From: an uncultured Francisella sp.
Lineage (GTDB): Bacteria > Pseudomonadota > Gammaproteobacteria > Burkholderiales > Neisseriaceae
Assembly: GCA_943913135.1 (NCBI GenBank)
Contig: CALTVE010000002.1
Coordinates: 372,001-436,000, forward strand
Direction: 5' to 3'
DNA: 64,000 nt
Shown here piece by piece: positions 35,288 to 43,107 of the stretch (position 1 is its first letter; each line of letters opens with the position of its first letter). The notes under the pieces are model-generated. The model was not told the DNA's origin. It saw only the letters and a list, made by a program, of their open reading frames with translations, and did not search any database. A program made the translations under genes and the position numbers.

Positions 35288-37124
35288 ATGCATCTCACTA
35301 AAATCAAATTAAGTGGTTTTAAATCTTTGCGTAAAGCGTTATTGATTTAGTCTTTTATAGTAGTCCTAACAGCATCGGTTGGATCAGAGACAACAACAGT
35401 TAGCGAACTTAAAGAAAGAAAGTGAACATATTCGCCAGCAGCTAAAAATCTTCTTTCAAGAAAAAGAAAAACTTTCTACTCAACTAACCGCTTTGCAAGT
35501 AGAAGAAAAGATGCTCCCACACAGTTTAGAAAGTGGTTTAAAAGAGCAGGCCCAACTTAAAGAAGAAAATGTTTATTGACGGTAGAGGGGGTAGTAATTA
35601 GCGAAGAAGGAATCTATTTCCCAAGCCAAAGTAACAGTAGTCACATTGTTTATGGGTAAGCTGAATAAAAAAACACGCCAGAAAAGAGAAAACAGTCAAC
35701 ACAATAAGGAAAGCTTAGAAACCACTTGAAGAGATAAAAAATATGATTAGGCAAGAACTTCATCACCAAGAAGGGAAAAATAAAGCAGATCAAGAAAAGC
35801 TACGTGCCATAGAAGCTAAGCTGGTATCGCTGGCAGTGAAAAAGAAATGACAGGAGAAAATACAGCAGGAAACGAGAAAAACTTGGGAGACGCTGCAACA
35901 GGAACAGGCACGGTTACAGAAAGAAAGAGAATACTTAGAAAAGAAATCAGTAAAGAAAAAACGCATATCCGCTTACAAGAGCATGAAAAAGAGAACTAAA
36001 GAGAAAAGAATACAATGCTAAGGCAGCTTTTAGTCAGCAAAAAAATAAAGTGGAAAGCCGGCTAAAAAACAATCAGCGTCATTATGAAAGTCTTTTAAGA
36101 GGAATTAAAGAACAGGAGCAACCGTTATCAGTATTGGAAAAACAATCCGCTCATTTTTCAACGCCCCCTCCTAGGGAAGGCATCGATGAAAAAGTACTGG
36201 TAAATTTACAGAATCAACTTTTTTTATATTGCGGAAAAAACAGCAAGGAAAATATCAAGAAAATAAAAGAGCGCTTTCTTTTTACCAATAAAGAAAAAGA
36301 GAAATTGGCTACCTCTTTAAGCCAATGAGAACATGCGTTGATGGAAGAAGCGTTCAATATAGAAAAAATTCGTTTGCAAAAAGAGAGTTATCAAGAAGCA
36401 GGTGCTAAATTTAGTCTTAGGAGAAAAAAGCAAAGAAATGGATTTTCTTCCTTTAAAAAGCCCTACAAGGAAGAAACAGTATCTGCTAAAATTACAAATC
36501 CTGAAGCAAGTTTGGCTGCTTTAGGACAGGTGAGTCCTCTGGCTTTAAATGAGCTTCAGCAAATAGAAGAGCGCTTGAGTTTTTATCAAGCGCAAAAAGT
36601 GAATGTGCTTTCTTCAGTAGCGCTTTCAAAAAAAGCGATGCGTGTGATTGAAAAAGAAAGCGAGAAAAAGCTGGCGACCACCTTAAAGGCTGCTAACGGT
36701 CATTTGTAGTATTATTTTGCTAAGCTTTTAGAGAAGCAAAATTACAGATAAACTGCAGAGGACATCCAAGAGCCAGGCTTGGCTTTAGAAGTACATCCTG
36801 TGGGTAAAAAGAATACTTCGTTGCCTTGGCTTTCTGGCGGCGAAAAAGCCTGAATGGCGTTAAGTTGGGTGTTTGCTTGATTTAGTTTGAATCCAGCACC
36901 TTTTTGTTTGTTGGATGAAGTCGATGCTCCTTTAGATGAGGCAAATGCCGGGCGGGTTTTGCGAATTGGTAAAAGAAATGGCGCAAGAAACGCAGTTTTT
37001 CTTTATTTCGCCCAATGAGATAACCCTCGCTGTAGCCGAGCTCATCGGCGTTACTATGCAGGAAAAAGGAGTTTCCCGCGTGCCTGCAGTGCGGATGGAA
37101 GATATATTAAAAAATCGTTGGTAA
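35288..37124 (+). pseudogene. smc: Degraded smc (chromosome segregation SMC ATPase)
   Basis: Remnant of an SMC condensin gene. It begins with MHLTKIKLSGFKSL, the conserved SMC N terminus, which hits TAG at 35348. Lys/Glu/Gln-rich coiled-coil fragments follow in different frames (35379-35579, 36050-36328, 36338-36709), then the C-terminal ATPase signature LPWLSGGEKA, NPAPFCLLDEVDAPLDEAN with two TGA stops before the Walker B part, and after a frameshift IGVTMQEKGVSR. Walker A and the hinge are not recognisable. The remnant spans 1.84 kb, about half the 3.5 kb of an intact gene, so large deletions occurred besides point decay. It cannot encode a working protein. Confidence 0.93.
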
Positions 37125-37145
37125 AATATTAGGGAGTAGGATCAA

Positions 37146-38522
37146 ATGGTGGATAAATATGCAAATTGGGTTTCTTCTGGCTTTGGTAAGAGCATTGCGA
37201 AAAAGCTGGGGTTACCGATACCAGTAAAATTAAAACGCTACTCTGAGCAAAAAAAGCCTCTGGGGCTAGAAGTATTGTTCGGCTCTTTTCAACAAGGTCG
37301 GGTTGCTCAATCGGTTAAAGAAATCTTGTCTCATCTACCGATAGTAAATTATATAACCGAAGAAGGGCAGATCTATCGCATCACCGAAGCCGGTAAAATG
37401 GAAAGTAAAGACGACCAACTTAAATTTCACGGTCTTATTTTTGATGCCACAGAGGTAAAAACTTTAGAAGATTTAAAAGCAGTGTATAACTTTTTTCACC
37501 CTGTGGCCCGTCGAATTAAAAGCAGCGGTCGAGTAATTATTCTAGCTAAAGATCCTGCCGATTGTGAGGATGCAGTCGCTGCTATGGCCAACCGTGGTTT
37601 AGTAGGTTTTATCAAATCGTTGGGTAAAGAAGTGGGCCAAGGGATTGCTGCTCAAATTGTTTTGGTCAGCGAAGGCGCAGAGCGTAATCTCGCAAGTACT
37701 TTAGATTTTCTATTGTCTTACAAATCTGCTTATGTTTCAGGACAAGTGATTCGGGTCCATAAAGCAGCAGCCATAGAATACAACCGTGAACAACCTTTGC
37801 AGGGGAAGCTTGCTTTAGTTACGGGCTCTGCCCGCGGCATCGGTCGCTCCATTGCTCAGGTATTGGCGCGTGATGGGGCGAAGGTTGTGGTATTGGATAT
37901 TGAAGCGCAAAAAGATGCCTTAATTGCTTTAGCCCAAGAATTAGGAGGCGACTATCTGACTGCTGATATCACCGCTGAAGACACTCCGGCTCGTTTAGCA
38001 GAGTTTGGTGCTCAGCACGGTGGCTGGGATATTTTGATACACAATGCTGGTATTACCAAAGATAAAATGTTTCGCAATATGAGTGAAGCTCAGTGGGATG
38101 CAGTAATGCAAGTCAATGTGATGGCCGAGCAAAAAATAAATATTCACCTCTTAAAAAATAATGGCTTAAACAGTAATAGCCGCATTATTGGGGTTTCTTC
38201 AGTAGCAGGGATTGCCGGTAACGCCGGGCAAACCAATTATGCGACTTCGAAAGCAGCGGTGATTGGTTTGGTTGAATACGCTGGGTCTCGTTTGCAGGAT
38301 GAAATGACGATTAATGCAGTGGCTCCTGGCTTTATTGAAACGGACATGACGGCAAAAATTCCTTTTATGATCCGTGAAGTAGGACGGCGGATGAACGCAA
38401 TGAGTCAAGGAGGATTACCTGTAGATGTGGCAGAAACTATCGCTTGGCTGGCTAATCCAGGTTCCAATGGAGTGAATGGAAACATCGTACGGGTCTGTGG
38501 TCTAATGATGTTGGGTGCGTAA
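37146..38522 (+). CDS. fabG: High-molecular-weight 3-oxoacyl-ACP reductase (FabG4 type)
   Basis: A 458-residue two-domain SDR. The C-terminal half (about 215-458) is an NAD(P)-dependent reductase: LALVTGSARGIGRSIAQVLA, DILIHNAGITKDKMF, the Ser-Tyr-Lys set in VSSVAGIAGNAGQTNYATSK, and NAVAPGFIETDMTAKIP. The N-terminal half lacks catalytic motifs and is the flavodoxin-like domain of FabG4-type enzymes. Predicted to reduce beta-ketoacyl thioesters. It lies 21 bases after the smc remnant and ends at a strong bidirectional terminator. Whether it serves ACP or CoA substrates is open. Confidence 0.88.
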   Translation: MVDKYANWVSSGFGKSIAKKLGLPIPVKLKRYSEQKKPLGLEVLFGSFQQGRVAQSVKEILSHLPIVNYITEEGQIYRITEAGKMESKDDQLKFHGLIFDATEVKTLEDLKAVYNFFHPVARRIKSSGRVIILAKDPADCEDAVAAMANRGLVGFIKSLGKEVGQGIAAQIVLVSEGAERNLASTLDFLLSYKSAYVSGQVIRVHKAAAIEYNREQPLQGKLALVTGSARGIGRSIAQVLARDGAKVVVLDIEAQKDALIALAQELGGDYLTADITAEDTPARLAEFGAQHGGWDILIHNAGITKDKMFRNMSEAQWDAVMQVNVMAEQKINIHLLKNNGLNSNSRIIGVSSVAGIAGNAGQTNYATSKAAVIGLVEYAGSRLQDEMTINAVAPGFIETDMTAKIPFMIREVGRRMNAMSQGGLPVDVAETIAWLANPGSNGVNGNIVRVCGLMMLGA

Positions 38523-38548
38523 TGATGACGATGTACCCTTAATTGAGT

Positions 38549-38581
38549 AAAAAAGCTTGGTTAATTAACCAAGCTTTTTTT
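38549..38581. terminator. Bidirectional terminator between fabG and nudL
   Basis: A perfect 16-bp inverted repeat, AAAAAAGCTTGGTTAA and its complement, centred at 38565/38566, with A and T tracts at either end. It overlaps the last codons and stop of the minus-strand NUDIX gene. Confidence 0.85.
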
Positions 38582-39259
38582 AAAATCTCTTTCTAGAGGG
38601 TATTTTTTACGGTAAGCGTAGTAAGCTGAAGCAAGATCATAAAGAATTTCTGCGGTCGCCCCCCAAATGGGTCGCCCTTTATAGAAAATTTGCAAAATGT
38701 TGAAGGGTAGAAAATGAAGCATCGGCCTCTTGGTTTGGCTGACTTGGTAGTTGCTTGGATCTAGAAGTAAAGAAGTAGGAATTAAATACACTTCTTCAAC
38801 CTCGGTCGTATTGATTGCTTGTGGGTTCGGCTTAGCTTCCAAAAGGGCAAGAGTTGGCTGTATTAAGTAGCCAGTAGGAGTTTTTAAGGCATTAAGCACA
38901 CCCAGGGGGCGAATGTTTTTTTTAGCAATGCCAATTTCTTCTTGGGTTTCTCTTAAAGCAGTGGCAATTAAGTCTTCATCTGTTTTTTCTTGTCGCCCTC
39001 CTGGGAAAGACATTTGGTTGCTGTGCGCCTTGAGTTTTGCCGAACGCCAGGTTAACACGATGGCATAATCTTCGAGTTCTTCTTGGTGGCAAAAAGCAAC
39101 CAAGACGCCAGATGGAATCACGCGGGGGGAGTAAATACTGATAACTATATTGCGTAAAATATAGCGACGACTTTTTTTACGGTGGCTGGCGAAACGACAA
39201 AAACGGATCAAATCAGCTTCATCTGCAAAAGCTGCTGATTGAGGAATGCTTTTGGCCAT
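38561..39259 (-). CDS. NUDIX hydrolase, CoA pyrophosphatase-like (NudL)
   Basis: A 232-residue NUDIX protein. The box reads SFPGGRQEKTDEDLIATALR followed by ETQEEIGI; the Asp in place of the first Glu and the preceding S-FPGG are as in NudL. AHSNQMSFPGG is the upstream UPF0035-type signature of CoA-diphosphatases. Predicted to cleave CoA and derivatives to 4'-phosphopantetheine and 3',5'-ADP. Its last codons form part of the terminator shared with fabG. grxD lies 3 bases upstream. Confidence 0.88.
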   Translation of the reverse strand: MAKSIPQSAAFADEADLIRFCRFASHRKKSRRYILRNIVISIYSPRVIPSGVLVAFCHQEELEDYAIVLTWRSAKLKAHSNQMSFPGGRQEKTDEDLIATALRETQEEIGIAKKNIRPLGVLNALKTPTGYLIQPTLALLEAKPNPQAINTTEVEEVYLIPTSLLLDPSNYQVSQTKRPMLHFLPFNILQIFYKGRPIWGATAEILYDLASAYYAYRKKYPLERDFKKSLVN

Positions 39260-39262
39260 TTT

Positions 39263-39583
39263 TTATCCTTGGGTTTGGATAAATTCAGCTAACAGAGGTT
39301 GTAATTCTTGCGCCTCTAGCATCTCCATCATAATATCAGAGCCACCAATGAATTCTCCTTTGATATAGAGCTGAGGAATGGTTGGCCAATCTGAATAAGC
39401 TTTGATTCCTTCGCGTATTTTTTCATCTTCCAACACATTCACCGTGTGGAAGTTTTTTAAGCCAGCAGCACGCAGAATATCGACCGCACGTGCAGAAAAA
39501 CCACATAAGGGAAACTGCTTCGTCCCTTTCATAAATAACACCACTGGATGAGATCGGAGAATTTGTTCAATTTTTTCTTGCAT
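39263..39583 (-). CDS. grxD: Monothiol glutaredoxin (Grx4 type)
   Basis: A 106-residue CGFS glutaredoxin: VVLFMKGTKQFPLCGFSARA carries the active site, followed by WPTIPQLYIKGEFIGGSDIM with the cis-Pro and glutathione-binding GG. Members bind a [2Fe-2S] cluster with glutathione and pass clusters to target proteins. The Fe-S-rich complex I subunits encoded nearby are plausible clients, an inference only. Located between rsmB and nudL on the minus strand. Confidence 0.96.
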   Translation of the reverse strand: MQEKIEQILRSHPVVLFMKGTKQFPLCGFSARAVDILRAAGLKNFHTVNVLEDEKIREGIKAYSDWPTIPQLYIKGEFIGGSDIMMEMLEAQELQPLLAEFIQTQG

Positions 39584-39609
39584 AGTGATTCCTTAAAAAA
39601 AGTCCAATG

Positions 39610-40824
39610 CTACCCAGTATTTTCTAATAAAGCGATAAAAAAGCCATCGCTTTGCGGCGGAGCCAAGCGAATACCGTAGGGCGAATTCAGACCAATTGTA
39701 CGCTTAATCGAATTTCTTGCCTCCTTCTTCAAAGAAAAATGAGTATTTTCCCTTAGAAAATGCGCTATGACGGCCTCATTTTCTTGCCACATAAAGCTGC
39801 AGGTGGCATAAAGCAAAGTGGCTCCCAGGGCGCATAATTGGCTAGCTGCAGAAAGAATGCGCTGTTGTTTTTGCTGTAGCGCATCTATCCCTTGGGGATG
39901 ATTGCGATATTTTAAATCGGGCTGACGCCGCAGGGTTCCTAAACCAGAACAAGGGGCATCCACCAATACTACATCGGCTTTTCCTCTTAAAGTAAGAAGT
40001 TTAGCATCTTCTTCATCATTTATATGCAAAGGATAGACATTGTTTACTCCTGCTTTTTGCATGCGTAGTTTCAGTTGTTGCAGACGTTTGGTTTTTACAT
40101 CGCAGGCATATAAACTGCCGCTATTACGCATCATCATCGCCAGAGCAAGAGTCTTGCCGCCAGTGCCGGCGCAAAAATCTATGACCGTTTGATTTTGCTT
40201 AGCGCCACTTAGATAAGCGATGTATTGGCTGCCCTGGTCTTGCAGTTCAAAAAAGCCTTTTTGATAAAATGGATGTAGTCGGATGGCTGGGTGGTCAAGT
40301 AAGGTAATGCCCCAAGGCGAGAGCGTACATAATTGGTGTGCCATCCCTTCTTCTGCGAGCATTTTAGCCAAGGCTTTGCGAGATGTTTTTAATAAATTAG
40401 TACGTATATCTAGCGGTGCTTGAGTGATAAAACTTTTTCCTAAAGCAATAATTTCTTGCTCAAGATAATGTTGGCTTAAATCCTTTATGATCCAGAAAGG
40501 GAGGGCTGCCGCCACACTGAGATTGGTGCTTTCTTGCCAATAGCTAAAAAAATCTTGCTCTTCCAAAGGATGGTGAACAATTTGCTGCGCTAGTTGAAGT
40601 TCCTGCAATAAACTAGGTTGTCCTTTTTTGTGTAAGTAAGAAACCAAAGGCTCTTTAAGGCGCAGCCAAGTAAAAAGCGTTTCTCGAAGATTTTGCCTGT
40701 CCCTTTTACCAAGCGCTGGGTAAGCTCTAAAATAGCGGTGTAAAATACGCTCAGCTGTATCTTCGCCGGCTAAAATGGTTTCACCGAGCTCTAGCAGAGC
40801 ATTATTAAAAGACTTTTTTACCAT
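39610..40824 (-). CDS. rsmB: RsmB/NOP-family rRNA (cytosine-5) methyltransferase
   Basis: SAM-dependent m5C methyltransferase, likely for 16S rRNA C967. The 404-residue protein has an N-terminal helical region (about 1-130), FELQDQGSQYIA, SAM-binding IDFCAGTGGKTLALA, and the two catalytic cysteines in DAPCSGLGTLRRQPD and ATCSFMWQENE. ATG 40824 overlaps the end of the DUF3108 gene by 20 bases; a longer reading to 40860 overlaps more. The NusB-like domain is only weakly recognisable, so another RsmB-family target is possible. fmt and def are absent. Confidence 0.85.
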   Translation of the reverse strand: MVKKSFNNALLELGETILAGEDTAERILHRYFRAYPALGKRDRQNLRETLFTWLRLKEPLVSYLHKKGQPSLLQELQLAQQIVHHPLEEQDFFSYWQESTNLSVAAALPFWIIKDLSQHYLEQEIIALGKSFITQAPLDIRTNLLKTSRKALAKMLAEEGMAHQLCTLSPWGITLLDHPAIRLHPFYQKGFFELQDQGSQYIAYLSGAKQNQTVIDFCAGTGGKTLALAMMMRNSGSLYACDVKTKRLQQLKLRMQKAGVNNVYPLHINDEEDAKLLTLRGKADVVLVDAPCSGLGTLRRQPDLKYRNHPQGIDALQQKQQRILSAASQLCALGATLLYATCSFMWQENEAVIAHFLRENTHFSLKKEARNSIKRTIGLNSPYGIRLAPPQSDGFFIALLENTG

Positions 40825-41506
40825 TGATCCAAATCTTGCTGACAATAAATTCAAAGTCATGCCCCGCTAAGGTGTACTTCATGTATATGGGAATATTAGA
40901 GTAAGCTGGGGCGTAGGCAAATTGAATGGGATTTTTATAATTTCTTAAAGAAGAGAGGTCATAGAGGAAGGCTTTAATATAACCCTGTTTGCTTTTTATA
41001 TTTTTAGGCTGAGCAAAAGATTGGATAAAGCGCCCCTTGCCATTGAGGAGATAAACGCTGCGACCATTGGTGATTTGCACTTTTTTTAAATGCCAGGAAG
41101 GGTTGATGGCAATTTGCCACGGTAGGGCGGCGATATCTAAGCTTTGTCCATTTAAAGAAATGATTTTCCTTTTTTTAATTTTCCCATAGATAATTTGACC
41201 TTGAGTGGGGTTAAAAGTCGTGTAGGAGGAAAGGTGATTTCCGCGATATTCCGAAAACCGTTGACTCCATATTAGACTATTACTCAAGAGGCCACGTGAT
41301 TCATAGCGCGTGCGGTAAATTGCAGTATGAATATAGCTGGTAATTTGATAGCGATTGCCAGTTTGAATAAATTTTAGGGTGATGGAGCTTTTTAAAGGGC
41401 CAGAAAATTCTACGGTGACGTTGCGAGGAAAAGGGGAAGCTGAAGCGACCCCTGAAGTTATCAGTAAAGAAAAAAGAAGCCACCAGAAAAAGAAATATTT
41501 CTTCAT
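40805..41506 (-). CDS. DUF3108 exported protein
   Basis: A 233-residue protein with a signal peptide (KKYFFFWWLLFSLLITSGVA, likely cleaved after ASA) and a beta-rich body of the DUF3108 type: YRTRYESRGLLSNSLIWSQR and a late IPIYMKYTL. Function is not established. The location between purN and rsmB is shared with other gammaproteobacteria as far as I recall. It starts 7 bases after purN. It is probably periplasmic; no lipobox is seen. Confidence 0.8.
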   Translation of the reverse strand: MKKYFFFWWLLFSLLITSGVASASPFPRNVTVEFSGPLKSSITLKFIQTGNRYQITSYIHTAIYRTRYESRGLLSNSLIWSQRFSEYRGNHLSSYTTFNPTQGQIIYGKIKKRKIISLNGQSLDIAALPWQIAINPSWHLKKVQITNGRSVYLLNGKGRFIQSFAQPKNIKSKQGYIKAFLYDLSSLRNYKNPIQFAYAPAYSNIPIYMKYTLAGHDFEFIVSKIWINGKKVF

Positions 41507-41513
41507 AAACAGC

Positions 41514-42170
41514 CTATTTAAGGGGAGGGGAAAACAAAGTCAGCACATTGGGAATAGAAGGAAAAACTGTCGGTTCGCAAAGGGTAGTATTTTTTTGGGA
41601 ATTTAATCGTATTTTGCCAGCTGCCAGAGCGCGAATCGCTTCAGGATAGAGTTGGTGTTCCGCTTTTAAAACGCGATGGGCCACACTTTCTGCAGTATCG
41701 CCAGGCAAAATAGGTACGACCGCTTGAGAAATAATCGGTCCAGCATCCAATTCCGGGGTCACAAAATGAACGGTACAGCCAGCTATTTTCATGCCGCTGG
41801 CCAATGCCCGTTGGTGCGTATGTAAGCCGGGGAATAGGGGTAACAAGGAAGGATGGATGTTGATGAGCTTACCGGCATATTTTTGACAAAAAGACATACT
41901 CAATACGCGCATAAATCCGGCAAGGGCGATCAAATCGGGAGAAAATCGGTCAATTACTTGCGAGAGTGCTGTATCGAATGCAATTTTGTTTGCATAGTTT
42001 TTGGGGTCGATAAATTCTGTAGTATAGCCCTGTTCTTTGGCCCATTTTAAGCCGGGAGCACCTGGTTTATCACTTAAAACAGCGACCAATTTCATATCCC
42101 CGAGCGGCGCTTGAGCAATGGCTTGCATATTGCTACCACGACCAGAAATTAAGATAACCAGCTTTTTCAT
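41514..42170 (-). CDS. purN: Phosphoribosylglycinamide formyltransferase
   Basis: Transfers formyl from 10-formyl-THF to GAR, third step of purine synthesis. The 218-residue protein has LVILISGRGSNMQAI, LIALAGFMRVL, INIHPSLLPLFPGLHTHQRA with catalytic Asn and His, and VTPELDAGPIISQ with the Asp. About 20 residues at the C terminus are extra. purM, the usual partner, is not adjacent. It begins 3 bases after the MoxR gene ends. Confidence 0.96.
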   Translation of the reverse strand: MKKLVILISGRGSNMQAIAQAPLGDMKLVAVLSDKPGAPGLKWAKEQGYTTEFIDPKNYANKIAFDTALSQVIDRFSPDLIALAGFMRVLSMSFCQKYAGKLINIHPSLLPLFPGLHTHQRALASGMKIAGCTVHFVTPELDAGPIISQAVVPILPGDTAESVAHRVLKAEHQLYPEAIRALAAGKIRLNSQKNTTLCEPTVFPSIPNVLTLFSPPLK

Positions 42171-42173
42171 TTT

Positions 42174-43013
42174 TTATCTACGCTGCAGCACCTGCATCAA
42201 TTGTTGTAAAAGATCCATGTCTTGTTCGTTTTTAACCAAGGCCCCTAAGTGGGGTGGAATCGTCCGTGTATGGTGTGCCTTTTGCAAGGTCTCTATCCCT
42301 AAGTCATCGGCAGATAACAATTTAATCCAGTCAATCAGTTCAGAAGTAGAGGGGCGTTTTTTCAAACCATCGAGGGTACGTAATTCATAAAAATAGTCCA
42401 GTGCTTCTTGTAAAAGCTTTTCTTTTATTTGAGGATAATGGACATTAATAATGTCTTGCATGATTTTTTTATCGGGGAAGGCAATGTAGTGGAAAAAGCA
42501 GCGGCGTAAGAACGCATCGGGTAATTCTTTTTCATTATTACTGGTAATAATGACAATGGGCCGATGTTTTGCAACCACTTTCTCCTGTGTTTCGTAACAA
42601 TAAAACTCCATTTGATCGAGTTCCAATAGCAGATCGTTGGGAAATTCGATATCGGCTTTGTCGATTTCATCGATCAATAACACTACTGGTTTGTCCGCTT
42701 CAAAGGCTTGCCACAATTTGCCTTTGATAATGTAATTTTTAATATGGGATACCCCTTCTACTCCTAGCTGTGAATCGCGAAGACGCGATACAGCATCGTA
42801 TTCATAAAGTCCCTGTTGTGCTTTGGTAGTGCTTTTGATATGCCAGCTAATTAAATCGGTGTTAAAGGCCTTAGCTGCTTCTTTGGCCAGCAAGGTTTTT
42901 CCTGTACCGGGCTCTCCCTTGATCAGTAAAGGCCGCTGTAAAAGAACGGCAGCATTGACCGCTAATTGTAATTCTTTGGTGGCGATATAATCTTTTGTAC
43001 CTGTAAATTGCAT
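42174..43013 (-). CDS. MoxR-family AAA+ ATPase
   Basis: A 279-residue AAA+ ATPase with Walker A IKGEPGTGKTLLAKEAAKAF, Walker B VVLLIDEIDKADIEFPNDLL, sensor 1 IVIITSNNEKELPDAFLRRC and a lid domain. MoxR proteins act as chaperone-like remodelers, usually with a VWA-domain partner encoded next door. No VWA gene is adjacent here. On the minus strand a TATAAT (complement of 43055-43060) lies about 42 bases upstream and overlaps the divergent polA promoter region. Confidence 0.88.
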   Translation of the reverse strand: MQFTGTKDYIATKELQLAVNAAVLLQRPLLIKGEPGTGKTLLAKEAAKAFNTDLISWHIKSTTKAQQGLYEYDAVSRLRDSQLGVEGVSHIKNYIIKGKLWQAFEADKPVVLLIDEIDKADIEFPNDLLLELDQMEFYCYETQEKVVAKHRPIVIITSNNEKELPDAFLRRCFFHYIAFPDKKIMQDIINVHYPQIKEKLLQEALDYFYELRTLDGLKKRPSTSELIDWIKLLSADDLGIETLQKAHHTRTIPPHLGALVKNEQDMDLLQQLMQVLQRR

Positions 43014-43029
43014 AAATAAAGCCTACTTC

Positions 43030-43059
43030 TTGGTGGATGAGCGCCAAAGCCGTTATTAT
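43030..43059 (+). promoter_or_regulatory. Candidate promoter of polA
   Basis: TTGGTG (43030-43035) and TATTAT (43054-43059) with an 18-base spacer in the 94-base gap between divergent moxR and polA. The opposite strand carries TATAAT at the same place, so the two promoters may overlap. Confidence 0.35.
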
Positions 43060-43107
43060 ACACAAAGCCACGAGGTGCTAACGATCTAGCTCTGATCAGG
43101 AGAAAGT

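Noticed and set aside
35379..36709. Three small open frames rich in Lys, Glu and Gln that could be coiled-coil genes.
   Set aside because: They lie in different frames between a recognisable SMC N terminus and C terminus and lack ribosome sites; they are pieces of the smc pseudogene.
35700..36870. Several TGA stops in the smc remnant, raising the idea of TGA recoding.
   Set aside because: TGA ends intact genes here (rnfH, nuoD, lptB), and the remnant also has a TAG and a frameshift.
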